This document shows positions 49,215 through 60,800 of a DNA stretch of 64,000 bases, piece after piece (the stretch's first letter is position 1; the number at the start of each line of letters is the position of its first letter). The notes beneath the pieces are model-generated. The model was not told the DNA's origin. It did not search any database and was given only the letters and a program-made list of their open reading frames with translations. Position numbers and translations under genes: made by a program. Origin of the DNA: Steinernema hermaphroditum (Eukaryota; Nematoda; Chromadorea; Rhabditida; Steinernematidae); NCBI GenBank assembly GCA_030435675.1, contig CM059625.1, positions 186,001-250,000 of the forward strand, given 5' to 3'.

Positions 49215-50629
49215 ATGTGCGATCCATGGCCAGACGCTCAGATCATACTCAAAGACGACTGTCTGTTTTCTTCTGGTGCCTCGAGCGAACCGTTTGGACC
49301 TGACTGCTATCTAGTTTTAGAAGAAGGTTAGCAATTTTCCAATGGCTCTTGGTCCTACTTCATTTCATATGTTAATCAGCTCACGTTCCATTCGTGCGGT
49401 GTGTACCGACCGATAATCTGATTGTTTTTCAGTATCATCTGGGGTAGTTGCCGATATTGAATGTTTCGACGATACTGGCTACACCTCACTTCGAGCACTG
49501 AAGGAAGAGCCAATGGACGAAGTCTCGACTACAGGTACTTTCGTCTGTTTTGTTTAGCTAATGAGCCTTTCAGCCCTCATGGACGATTTGCATATGTCAC
49601 TGATAGCTACCAAAGAACCTGCCTGCTCCTCTTCCATATCCGAAGAGATCAGTCAGCCTGAATATTCGTCTACTCTTAACTTCAATAATCTTATGGCCCC
49701 AACACCATCATCCTGTTCATCGCCTGACTCGCTTTGTGATTCGCAATACTCCACCACTGATTACGGTTCGTATCAAACGGGTATCTACCAGTCGCCTGCT
49801 TTTGCTAAACAGCAGACTGTTCCAGCAGTTAAGGGTCTGTTATATATGATGCGTTCAGTGTTCGTTGATCAAATAATTTAAGATATTTATGGACAGTTCT
49901 CCAACGCCGCCGATGATGAGACTCGTGCACTGGCGACTCGTCGTCTACAAGCAGGCCGTTCACGCACGAGCATGCACGAAATGGCCGTTCGTAAGCAACT
50001 TATTAGCGAGCAGGTGAGACAAAAAGATATTAAGGTACTTGAACATTGCGTTTCCTTCCCCCTGAGGTCACTGTCTTTTCGCGATCAGCAGGTGCCAGGT
50101 GGGCCGTGGCAGATTAGAATCGATGACCGCCATGTCCTGATCTTTATCGGTTCTCTTCGAGCGTCTCGTCCATGTTAGACTTGTTAGATACTCCCGACAT
50201 ATTTTTTTCCTGATATGGAATGTTTAGCAAAGTAATTTTATCTTCAGTGCTCCACCGAAACGGGAACCCTCCAACTTTCTGAAGAGGAGAAGCGCACTCT
50301 GTTGCATGAGGGCTACCCTGTTCCTATTTTTCTTCCCCTCAACAAATCTGAAGAGGAAGCGTTGAAGGTGGTTCGGCGAAAGATCAAGAATAAGGTATGA
50401 CAACATCGGCGCTACAATCAAGATCACTCATTTTCCATATCAGTTGAGCGCTCAGGAGAGTCGAAGACGCAGAAAACTATATGTAGACAAGCTTGAGCAG
50501 CTGCACGACAAAACGTTGTGTGAGCTCGATGGCTACCGCGTCCGCTTGCAGCAACTCATCGCGGAAAATCAGAATCTCAAAGAGCAAGTCAAGCATTGCC
50601 AGCTGCACCACCACTCCGGAGTTTACTAG
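49215..50629 (+). CDS. crh-2: CREB3/OASIS-type bZIP transcription factor
   Basis: The ATG at 49215 opens [20 protein letters not shown]. Acidic exons follow ([34 protein letters not shown]), typical of a transactivation region, then a Ser/Thr-rich part. The diagnostic block before the basic region is [19 protein letters not shown] and [20 protein letters not shown], the CREB3-family extension, then [20 protein letters not shown] and a short zipper ([20 protein letters not shown]). The protein stops at [13 protein letters not shown], only about 40 residues past the basic region. CREB3 proteins normally have a membrane helix after the zipper and are released by proteolysis; none is encoded before this stop. 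C. elegans CRH-2 is the closest named worm gene I can suggest. The exon between 49840 and 50240 is the least certain. Confidence 0.8.
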
Positions 50630-50639
50630 AATAAGAAGA

Positions 50640-51467
50640 GTTTTCAACGCTCCGAACCAAATTCTAATCAAACTTGCTATGTTTTTCAAGTGTCGTTAAA
50701 TTATTTATTACATTGTCTGTAACACGGCAGCTACTGTCACCTGGATGAACTGTCTTGCCATTTTCGCTTACGTCGAAGACATCGACTTTCATCGGTAAAT
50801 GAGAATGTAATATAGTACAAACTCCTCATGTTTATATCGCTGCAAAATAAAGCTGCTTAAAGATTAAACATTCTCGCGCAATAAGCGTGGATTGCAACCA
50901 TAACAGCAAATTAATAGCGGAAGGCTTCCAATTTAGGTCATTGTTCATAAGCACCACTGGAGGTTTTGTCCTGTGTTCTTTGGCCTGCACCACACAGCTA
51001 CAAGCTGATTTTTCCTCCAGATAAAAGTGCACTTCGTGCAATACCTAAAATTATCTATAGGATGACCCACTGTTTTTAGAGTTTTACCCTACATTTTAGG
51101 GGTGTTCTATTCTTGTCACGCAGATATATCAAGACAAGTGGAGGTGGCGTCCAGATACCATCTCATATTTGGCTAAAGGTGAACACAACATGTGAAAGAA
51201 CACTTTATTGCTTCTAAAAACAAGTATACTCAGCCAATTATCAGGATGCGGAAAAAGTTTAAAAATACTACAAATTTGCAATATAGTCGTATTTAGCGTT
51301 TGTCCGACATTATGAGGCGACCGGTAGTAACCGGTAATTCCGCGCTAACCCGTTAATCCATGAGGCAATCGTGCCCCATGACTCAATCGCCATCGCAGTT
51401 ACTGGTTTTACGCCGTTCCCCGACTGCCATTTAAAACATAGGCAGTACGCTGCAAGTCGCTCATATC
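50640..51467. other. Intergenic
   Basis: This gap lies between two plus-strand genes and includes the presumed promoter of the cysteine-module gene. AATAAA at 50846, about 215 bp past the bZIP stop, may be its polyadenylation signal. Confidence 0.45.
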
Positions 51468-53323
51468 ATGCTGGTCATCTTTTTTGTTCTTGCAGGCTGC
51501 ATGAGGTTAGTTTTTACGGTCCATCGTTAAAGAACTGCATTGTTTCAGCTTGGCGCAGTCTCAATTTGTGGGAAGCAACTTCTTTAATGCTCTCTCCGGA
51601 TATGGAAACGATATGTGCCGTTACATTTCTTGTCCATTCGGTCAATATTGCATGAATGGCGTTTGCATGACAACAGCCGGCACATCCTCTGCTGCTCTCT
51701 TATCAGGCTATGGTCTAGATGGAATCAGTGGAGGCTATTCGGCCCTAAGAGGTTCTCTTCTTAGCAGCAAACGTAAGTTTTTGGGCGCCGCATCTCATGC
51801 AAGAATGAATATGAAATTTTGGAAGTCTAGCGCCGTACGTGGGCTTTTTATAGTGCAGTGTTATGTGCATCGCACAAAGTGATCCGTTTACGACAGCTGA
51901 ATCTTTTTCAGTGAGCCCTTGTATCACTGTGTTACGATTCGGAGAACTACAACATGTTAAGCTATCAGAAAACTGTGTGCGTGCGAGAAAAACACGCATT
52001 ACAAAAAAGCAGATTCATAATGTTCACCCTTAATAACCCTTATCACTACATTTCTAAGTTGTATTATTTATTGTTGAGATTGATATATGTTCTAATTATC
52101 CAGGGCAAAAAATTCGCGGAAATGTTTGAATATAGCGTTAGTCCAGTTATGTACTTCCGCCAGTCTGCTGTACCTGACGTGCGACGACCGGTTCGTTTCA
52201 CCGCAGAGCTAGATTGCAATTTATAATTTGTTCGGCTTTTGGATACGTGCTGAAACTACAATGTCACTTTTGATATATAAAAGCTGTTACTGTATCAACA
52301 GAGAGCGTAGTCCAGTGTCGCGACAACTCTGTTTACATTCTTATTGTAACACGGCGTCACGGAAACGATAGATTCTCTTGCTTGACAAAGCCAATGGTGT
52401 GAGTCTAAATTGACTACAATCCATTACAACAAACAAACAATCCAAAAAAGGACAGTTTTGAAAGCAAAAAGGAGAAAAATTTTTGATAAATGGCAGATCG
52501 CCTTGCCAATTTTGTGTTATCAGTGGTTGTTCACGATAGGAAATGAAAAGTATAATAAATTGTACGGCTTTGTTCTTGTTCACTGTAACAGTCTATAATA
52601 GTGTTACAGACTACACGCGATATATGTAGCGTTATGTAAATAACCAAATCTTACTCGGCGAACACAATTTCTTTATCATGCCTACGCGTCAGTCTTTATT
52701 CGAAGTAAAAAGTTTCTCTCACTATCTACGGCAAATTCATAGCATGTATTCGTTGCGTTTCAGTTTGCACCGAAACCGTTGACTGTTATAGCGGACAAGT
52801 TTGTCAAATGGGGCGATGTACCTATGCTGGTGGGATGGGTGGCTATGGTGGTCTAGGTGGACTCGGCGGAGTCGGAGGAGTAGGAACACTTGGTGTTTCC
52901 AGCTTGTCAGGTAAGATATTGATCTTCCTTTACGCGGCACAAGGGTAAGTATTATAGGAGTTCAGATGTGCAATTTAATGCAGCAGTGCCTTAATGGGCA
53001 AATTTGCGTAAATGGCTACTGCTCACAGAGCAATGTTGCCTATAGCGGATCACAAACTCAACTTACTGCCACATGTAAGTATATATGCATTTGTTGTACT
53101 GAAACAGACCTTTAAGCGTGCGCAACGGGTGCTGTGTGCCCTGTAGGACAGTACTGTGTGGGCGGCTTCTGCATGCAGAATCAGTTTTCGTCAACGTTTG
53201 GTTGGTTAAAACGAATACCTGAAGTGATTAAGACATTTAGCCTGCGCCAACGGCCTTCTCTGTCCTCCAGGAATGTACTGCCAAATCGGAAGATGTATCA
53301 GCAATGGCGTAGTTGGAAAGTGA
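51468..53323 (+). CDS. Secreted protein of five four-cysteine modules, one per exon
   Basis: Six exons (51468-51505, 51549-51772, 52764-52910, 52958-53074, 53117-53200, 53241-53323) join in frame to 230 residues. Exon 1 and the start of exon 2 give a signal peptide ([17 protein letters not shown]). Each later exon holds one module of pattern C-x(4,5)-C-x(5)-C-x(4)-[90 protein letters not shown]. The core is C-x-x-G-Q-x-C-x-x-G-x-C. Linkers are Gly/Ser/Ala rich, with a [14 protein letters not shown] run after module 2. Introns inside the repeat are all phase 1, so modules can be duplicated cleanly. I do not recognise a named domain; worm cuticle or pharyngeal-lining Cys-rich proteins are the nearest idea. 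Intron 2 (991 bp) shows no further module. Confidence 0.82.
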
Positions 53324-53479
53324 CTTTGTTGAGTTTCGCATATTCTGCACAATAAAAACGTTCAGAATCAAAATCGGATTGGCATTTTGCAAGCAGCTAG
53401 TAAAATATGTACACGGCAGTTGGAAAGTAAATTAAAATCTACGTTTCTTACAAAGTAGGACTTTTATTTGTGTCGGTGT

Positions 53480-53825
53480 ACATCGGTCGTGTCATCCACT
53501 CATTCTCGTTCGGTGACTGAGTTGACCAAGCGGTCGTTCATGGCCGTCGTTGATAGCACAATGATCGCCCCATTCCAATCCGTCGTGGTTGGCACGAAAC
53601 GCATGCCGAACCACATCTCGCCAAGAAGACCACCTCCACTGCCCCCATACATGACGAATGTCATTGATTCAAGAGTAAATGTATGTTACATCTCTTACTT
53701 GACAAACAACAGCGCCGTACAGCGACTACGGTTTTTCGTTTTTCGCGCCACCAGCGACTGCGGTTTTCCTTTGTGCATTATGAGATGTCTTGCATGGTGA
53801 ATGCTTTTGAAGAGTAAATTAAATG
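53480..53825 (+). repeat. Dispersed repeat family C, copy 2
   Basis: CCACATCTCGCCAAGAAGAC, ATGACGAATGTCATTGATTC, AAGAGTAAATGTATGTTACA, CTTACTTGACAAACAACAGC, then a second tail TTATGAGATGTCTTGCATGG. The duplicated tail shows two units joined or nested here. The following copy is in direct orientation. Confidence 0.6.
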
Positions 53826-53859
53826 ATACAAAATAAAGTAAAATTTAGACCTGTTTACA

Positions 53860-54245
53860 TCTCTGTTTACATCTTATATCTCACCAAGAAGATCGTCAGC
53901 ATCGCCCGACCACCTGCGCCGCCCACTCAAGCCGTAGAATCGCCCCAACTCCGAAGTCTGCTCCGTCAACCGCACCGAAGACGGGATTCCACGTCGCCTG
54001 TCATGCTCCACCACCGCGCATCTTCTGGATACAGCCTCTTTGTCGCTTCTAAGCCCGCACACACTGATGGGGTAGCTTCCTTCAATTCGGACGTCGCGCT
54101 CTGCGCCGAAGAAAGAAGATCAGCAGCTACTACGGTGATATACGGTTCTCTTTTTGCATGACGAGATATCTTGCATGACGAATGTCATTGATCCAAGAGT
54201 AAATGTATGTTAAATCTCTTACTTGACAAACAACAGCGCCGTATG
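53860..54245 (+). repeat. Dispersed repeat family C, copy 3
   Basis: It begins ATCTTATATCTCACCAAGAA, has CTGCGCCGAAGAAAGAAGAT in the middle and ends ATTGATCCAAGAGTAAATGT, CTCTTACTTGACAAACAACA. It is the best full-length example of the family in the window. The open frame across it is not shared by the other copies, so it is not called a gene. Confidence 0.6.
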
Positions 54246-54350
54246 CTCTGTGATGCCCCAGTCGGGTACCAAATGCACTGAGCCGACAAACAGTTCACAT
54301 ACTTCTATATCGAGGAATTTGTACACATGGTTTAACGAAGCGAGCATGTT

Positions 54351-55070
54351 CTAGCCAGCACGCCCGGGAGAAGGTTTGTCCGTATCTTCGCCTCTCTGGA
54401 GTTTTCCCATAACTTCGGAAAGCATTTTGTTGCACATTGCAGCATAGGGATTCATGGCGACAAGTTGCATTTTTGCAAAGCTGGAGCCAAGTTCGCTCGC
54501 TTTCTCAAAATCATCCTGAAAAAATTAATGAAAATTAAACAAGGCAAATGTATTTTCGAGATTAAAAACATACCCTGGCTTCGTCATTTTTGCCTTGCAG
54601 CCGTTTCACCATCGCTCTTTGTACATACGACTGGCAGGCGCTTTTACCATTACCAGCGCTTAATTCGATCGCTTTGTCGAGATCATCCAGGGCATCTAAG
54701 CAGAAACTTTCGGAAATTGAGGATTTTCGTATTTCGATTCACCGTCTGTTCGTCCTGACAGTCTCAATGCCTGAGCACGGTTGTTGTAAACAGACGGATT
54801 CACAGGGCACTTATCGACAGCGTCGGAGAACAGCTTAAGAGCACCCTCTATATCGCCCTGCTCGGCCATACCAATGCCCTCCATTTCTAGTTTTCGGCTT
54901 TCTTCGAATCCCTCATGGCAGACCTTGTCTGCAAAGTTACGTCTAAACTTTAGGTCTTAGCGCATACACTCACTATCTTCAGGAATAACGGCATCGCCGG
55001 AAGCAGCCTCAGTCGGCATAAGCGGGTTCAGAATCATATTGAGAACTGCACGGTCGTTTGGGGACGACAT
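54351..55070 (-). CDS. Tetratricopeptide repeat protein 36 (TTC36) homologue
   Basis: The start at 55070 gives [20 protein letters not shown], the NDRAVL..I.NP opening typical of TTC36. The following exons give [40 protein letters not shown] and [13 protein letters not shown] (TPR 1-2), [15 protein letters not shown] (TPR 2-3), [20 protein letters not shown] and [20 protein letters not shown] (TPR 3). It ends [20 protein letters not shown] and KPSPGRAG. The LNPYAAMCN motif near the end is also a TTC36 hallmark. Three TPRs and about 185 residues match the family. The protein is cytosolic and probably a small Hsp70-binding co-chaperone (known for the human protein as HBP21). Confidence 0.9.
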
Positions 55071-55638
55071 ATTCGCTTACTGTGTAGGAGTCTGAAAATT
55101 AGAATAGCAATCAATATAAGGGGCACGCAGGGTGAACGAAAGAGAAACCGACTGAGCGCGACGACGCCGGCGATCGTCGGCGATCGCTTGTTCAGCGCAA
55201 TCGCCTGATTGCTGCCGGCGGCGCGCGACTGCTCTCACCACTCAAGTGTTCTTTCCTTCCTTGAAAAGACGACATATCATTGAAACAGAGTTAGTAGTGC
55301 TATGATCTTCGACGCGCATAGGAGATCAAGCACTTGCTTACGATTGCTATAAACGACAATGATCTATGCCCCATTTACAACCTTACCAATAAATCAACCG
55401 ATTGTGTTGCGAAAACTAATGATTTACTCCTCCCATGTCTTTAACCCTCTCATTTACGTTAGCTGGCAACACATAAATGTATTGGGTTGGCACATTGAAA
55501 ATGGGCCACTTGGTAAACGTTCATTTTTTTCGCTATGCTTACATTTGCGGCTAAATTGATTGGTGCGTTGTTGAGTACAGCGAACTCTCACCCCACACTA
55601 TGATTCGACACTTGTCCATTCCATTCCTTTTGATCTTA

Positions 55639-56137
55639 CAAGGGAACATCCCCAAGTGTCCGACGACTTAGGAGCTGAGATGTGGCGCGGCTTGTATACG
55701 GTCTTCTAACTAAGAAAACGCACATAATCTCATCGGCCATAAATCAGTCGGGCTACCATAAAGATGGTCATGAAGTTGCAAGGTCTCCTGGTGCGATGTC
55801 CCTGACTAGTCAGAATATACGGTATTTTTGTCAGTTTTTTGTCATTTTTTGACCCCTTTTCTTGCTAAAAGAACATGGTTGTTAACTGGTAATGTTACTT
55901 TGGCTCTAAATGCCGAAATCCTTAAAAACCTCGTCCAAAATCGGACAAAAATACCGTATATTCTGACTAGTCAGGGACATCGCACCAGGAGACCTTGCAA
56001 CTTCATGACCATCTTTATGGTAGCCCGACTGATTTATGGCCGATGAGATTATGTGCGTTTTCTTAGTTAGAAGACCGTCTACAAGCCGCGCCACATCTCA
56101 GCTCCTAACTCGTCGGGCACTTGGGGATGTTCCCTTG
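55639..56137. mobile_element. Foldback (long inverted repeat) MITE, 499 bp
   Basis: Arms of about 190 bp (55639-55830 and 55945-56137) are nearly exact reverse complements, starting CAAGGGAACATCCCCAAGTG, around a spacer of about 115 bp. TA/TTA flanks the ends. Inserted inside the larger MITE, it would form a long hairpin if transcribed. Confidence 0.85.
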
Positions 56138-56639
56138 TTAGAGGTCTATTCATTTTTGATGCTCATTTTTTTGGTACCTTGAGATGGCAAAATGCGATCT
56201 CTCAAAATGCGATTTTTGGTTATCACAACATGAGCTAATCTCAAAAAGATGGTCTTTTCGGATCATCGTATCGGATCGTGCTCCGTTAACGCCAACGGTT
56301 CCAATTGTTTATGTACCGTAACAGAGAATGGGATATAGAGCAGGTAGCCCTCAGTAACAGTTACCATGCACGCATAGCTACTCTACGACCTCATGCTTAC
56401 TTTACGGAAATAGAGGCCAAATGTGCGAAAAGTCACACTTCACACTTTGGTTGACCCCTGGAATGATTTCCACTTTGAGCGGAGAGATTCCTTTTTGTTG
56501 TTTATCTATCACTCTCTTAGCTTTTCTAATCACCATTTGTGCTCGTCCACAATTGACGATATCAGAGAAAATCACTCCGAATAAGACAAAGAGGTCGAAA
56601 ATGAGACCAAAACATTTTTTAACTCGGAGTTTACGAGTT

Positions 56640-57135
56640 TACGAGTTTATTTCGTGAATCAAAGGCTTACGCCTTGCACGACACCGAAAGTAGGATGTCT
56701 GGAAGACGGTTTCATCCCTGGCGTGGCGCTTATGGCAAACCGGTCGAAGACGGCGCGCATCGCGGGGCATCTGGGAGCCGCCAAAACTTCGGAAATGGCG
56801 GTAGAACTTCTTCTTCTCGGGACGTTTGCGGCACAGAGGTGGCTTCTGAGCTCGCATCTTCTTCGGGGAGATGAGTCCGTGGTCCGGGAGTTGCGTCTTC
56901 GTCGGTCCTCAGAGCGTCGGCGACCTTCGGGATGACATCTCGCGCTGCCGGATTCCTGGCGTCGGACATCTTGTTGTCAATGGCGGTGGGACTACGGCTT
57001 CCGGGTGTCCCAATTCCCTCTGGAAGCCGGAAAACTCACAACTGCCACAGGGTTTACCATCAGACCAACCGGACACGCGGAGAGCGACCGGAAGGACCGA
57101 CCGCTCGCCACCGCGACACGAGTGAGACCCGTTTT
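56640..57135 (-). repeat. Dispersed repeat family R, copy 4 (fullest)
   Basis: On the minus strand it reads CTCACTCGTGTCGCGGTGGC, CTTCCAGAGGGAATTGGGAC, AAGATGTCCGACGCCAGGAA and onward to TTCACGAAATAAACTCG. From the ATG a frame of 79 codons begins MSDARNPAARDVIPKVADAL. The same ATG context occurs in copies 1 and 2, but with broken frames. It is nested inside the MITE at 55482-57247, so it moved after that element. Confidence 0.7.
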
Positions 57136-57369
57136 TTAACACTGATCTTATTACGTGCCAATGATAAATACCTTGAGTGAAATATACGAGATTTGCATAG
57201 ACAAACAATCGTTGCAAGAGTGACCCGCTTTCAACTTAACAACCCAGTACAGGCTCTGAATTTACTGCGTTAATTTACTGCGTAACGAATTTAATGTGTT
57301 TATACCGTCACGATCAGTGCCTTAAGAAAAAACCTACTTTCACTTTGTGTTTATACGTATACAGAACAT

Positions 57370-57880
57370 CAATTAGGTTGGTGGATAAGTTATGGTGGAT
57401 ACGAACGAGACGGTCGAGTGACAACAACCAGTTGAATTAAGTGAACCACGCAATCAGTAGATCAGTAGAAAAGACTGACTGATGAACAACAGATCACCTT
57501 GCACCCGCAAATTCCAACAATCGTCAAGGCTACACTCCAAGACCTGAACTGGGAGCTTCTTCAACATCCACCGTAATCTCCAGACTTAACAGTAACGCAC
57601 TATCTTATCCGCTCGCTATCAAATCATATGAGATGTGTTTCATTCTGAAACTACGAAGCAATGCGGACAACAATGGACAACAAGAGTGCACATATTGTTC
57701 ATCAACATGGCTTTGCAGTTGTTGATAAAAAGAATGTTTTTAAAAAGAATAAAAGGCAAGAACTCATGCACCAACCCAATATTACCCGATGCATTTTCAC
57801 GCTGAGAATTTTACATTATCAAAAGCTGCTCGCCAAGACTGACGACGTTTTCCGGTTTGTTATTTAAGGTTGCAGGTTTG
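57370..57880 (+). pseudogene. Degenerate mariner transposase remnant
   Basis: TTAGGTTGGTGGATAAGT at about 57373 resembles a mariner terminal repeat. Downstream, frames broken by stops give VKATLQDLNWELLQHPP then SPDLT, matching the mariner HPPYSPDLAPSD catalytic block, followed by IRSLSNHM and MRTTMDNKS. The N-terminal two-thirds is missing and stops interrupt the rest. It is dead. Confidence 0.65.
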
Positions 57881-57889
57881 AGTCACGAG

Positions 57890-60800
57890 ATAAGTTTTTT
57901 ATTTGCGATTTAGAATTTGCAGCGTTACGCCTGAAAACTGAAAGAATGCGACGGATGTTAAGCGACCTATTTTTCCTATTTTCCAATGAACTAAAGGTTG
58001 TTCAAAACAGCGGAAACATTTGTCCATCTTATTCGTTCAGATTCTACCCAAAAATGATCGTACAAAACGAGAACACCGTAAAGACATCCGCACCGCCCGG
58101 CCATGTAGGAAGGCCCTCTCCAGCCGAAAAATAGATCCAATTCCGGACTGTGATTCAGCAGCTTCTCCAACAATAGGATTCCGCTTCGGCTGTTGTGCTC
58201 TATCACGGCTTTGCCTACACAGCGATGCCAAGAGCAGCAGAGACGGATGCCTGTTGTTGCGTAGCACATCGGGAGAGACCCCATAATCGGTTCGACTGAC
58301 GGCGCTGACATCAGAAATCCATCTGCATCTTGGCGGGGTGGGTGAAGAGCAGAACCCGGTGGAAGCCCGGTGATGAAGCGCAGTAGATGAAGTGAAATCT
58401 CATCCCTTGTATGACTCGGTCTTGCAATGGATAGGTGCTCGGCTCCCTGGTGTTCCAGGTGTCGTGGTATCCAGGGCTCATTGCGGGTAACACAGGTAAC
58501 ACAAAAGTCTAGGAACAACCATTCATGGGAGCGAACGAGAGAGACATTGGACGAACCCAACCGATCGTTGGGGACACAAAAGGTCGACCACATTTAAGCA
58601 GCACGAAACGATGACATCGGGTTTGCAGACACTGCCTACAACACGGAGAATCACAAAACTGCTAAAATCCCCGTCATTTACTAGAATTGCATTCATCAGG
58701 AACTGAGATTACATTTTCGTTCAAATAGACACTCGCAAGAACTTCTTCGCATGATCTTCGCATGGTCGTAACGTTCTGCTACTCTACTGAACGTCGTTAT
58801 CACACACTAATGACGAATTTTTCCGGCTTTATAAAACATTTGTCCAGTGCACTTCAGGCAAATCGCTCCGAAATCAACCATAATTTCCAGCACGTTGAAA
58901 GGCTACTATTGTGGCCACTGTCGCGTGATTACGCCACAGTTTTTGTTTAAATATATGTTCACCAATTTTTAATTGCAAAAAAAAAAACGTAATGATATGC
59001 ACTAATCAATGGCGACGATCCATGTTCGTGAAGAATATCTTGTTCGCTGTTTTGTTGCTCTGAAAACAAGCAACATTGGAATGCCATCTGAGTGCCATCT
59101 TGCATACGACATCTTACAGCTGCAACCCCAAACGCCAACACCAGCTTGATCGCTTTGTGTGATTACGTGATGACACACTTCTCTCTGGGGTTCGGTACCG
59201 TCGGTCCAATCTCGCGCTGCTAAATCAGTGACGGATGTTCTTTTATTCAACCGACGATTGTTGACTGATTGGTCCCCAAGGAGTAGGACGCGACAATTGC
59301 TTGGCGCCAGCGGCACGACAAAACTTGTCGCCAAACAATGAATAGGCGGAGCACTGCTTTTGCTTAAAGGCGTCGACTTCTTAGTTGCGCATTTCAGAAT
59401 GTCACATCATTTGCAAATTTTCACCAAGAGCGTCGGTTGACTGTGATGGAGAAAAAGAAAACCAGAACATTGGGCACAGTACGTCGAAGAAATCTATCTT
59501 TCACATTGCAGGCAATATCATTGTTTGATCATTTTAACAGCGCAACCCGCTTTTTTGAAAGTTGATGGAGATTCGTATGAGATTGTCCACGAAAAAATTA
59601 TACCCACTAGTCCACATCCACCTAAGTTTTATTTCGTCTACTATTTGACATATGTTGCCATGGTTTTTACTAAAATAAGTGAAATCAATAATATTTAAAT
59701 GATACGTTGGGTACAATTGCTATCAGGGATGTCATTGGTCTCGTACTCATCGAAATGGCTCGTACTCGTCGTCCATAACGTTGCCAAGTTTCAACATTTA
59801 ATTTACATTTAGAATGTATTCTTGATGTCGTTAGGATCGTAAATTCAGAAATGTGAATTCGAGATTGGACCAACGTCGTGCCATAAAACGCGTTCTTCTC
59901 CGAGCTTCTCCACGGTTTCCGCTTCTTGTGTCGGACAAGTTCCCCCGAGATGTACGCTCCTCCTCAATGTAGGCGCCTAAGGGACAGATTGGAGCGATGG
60001 CAGCGGTGGCCCTCGGCGCCGACTCTTGGCGACGATGCTAGTTACAAGAGATGTCGCGCAAGATTAGAGATTATAGCGGATATATCGCCATTCAAATCAG
60101 AGCGAAATCTATCAAATGTGGAAATTTATTATGCCGACGGGCGAAGAGCGCCGTCGTCGATGGCGAATGGGTGCGCGGCGTTCAAGTTGACATCCGCAAA
60201 GATTATGACACCACCGCGGGTGGCCATCCCCCGACAGTTAGCGATATAATCATTAACGGCGATCTAGCCATTTCGGAAGCGAAAAAGAAGAGCCGGACCG
60301 AAGTGTTTAGCTACGCGTCATTAACTGCCATTGCGCGAAATACCGATTTCGATGCTAATCCCAATAGTTAGCTGAGAAAAGGAGAGCGGCCGATTTGTTT
60401 GAAGAAGATACCAACCGTATTCAAGGCTGCCCGGCATCTTCAACGTACATTTATGATCCAATTATTCCACACACACAAAAAGTCCCAATTGATTGCCGAC
60501 GCGCGGCGCGATTGATTGCGATTTAATTTACCGTAATCTCGTCGCTTATGACGAATAGTTCAAACTCGTTGCAATGACCGATAATCGCTACCGTAGTAGC
60601 CTTCGCCACATGAACTGAAATTCTATCCTTTCCATTATCTGTAGCAGGTGATTTATGTGCATCGGTCATTTATACGTTGTTGTTTCTGCAAGATCCATAG
60701 CGATACATTGTCGACTTTCTCACAAAGCGCCTATTACGCCATCTAAGGTTTCTTCAAGGAAAAGCCAGCCGGATCTGTCACCAAATTCTTAGTAAGCTGA

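Larger units (their letters stand above)
55482..57247. mobile_element. TA-flanked Tc1/mariner-type MITE carrying two nested insertions
   Basis: The left end is TTGGGTTGGCACATTGAAAATGGGCCAC and the right end is GTGACCCGCTTTCAACTTAACAACCCAG. Both match the termini of the 3815-4542 element, with TA on each side. Removing the foldback element (55639-56137) and the family R copy (56640-57135) leaves about 770 bp, close to the 728 bp of the other copy. Interior landmarks (CTTACTTTACGGAAATAGAG) are shared. No transposase frame was seen. Confidence 0.75.

Noticed and set aside
57991..58593. 200-codon minus-strand open frame
   Set aside because: Composition is odd, alternative frames are also open, and it lies in a repeat-rich region next to a mariner relic; probably repeat-derived.
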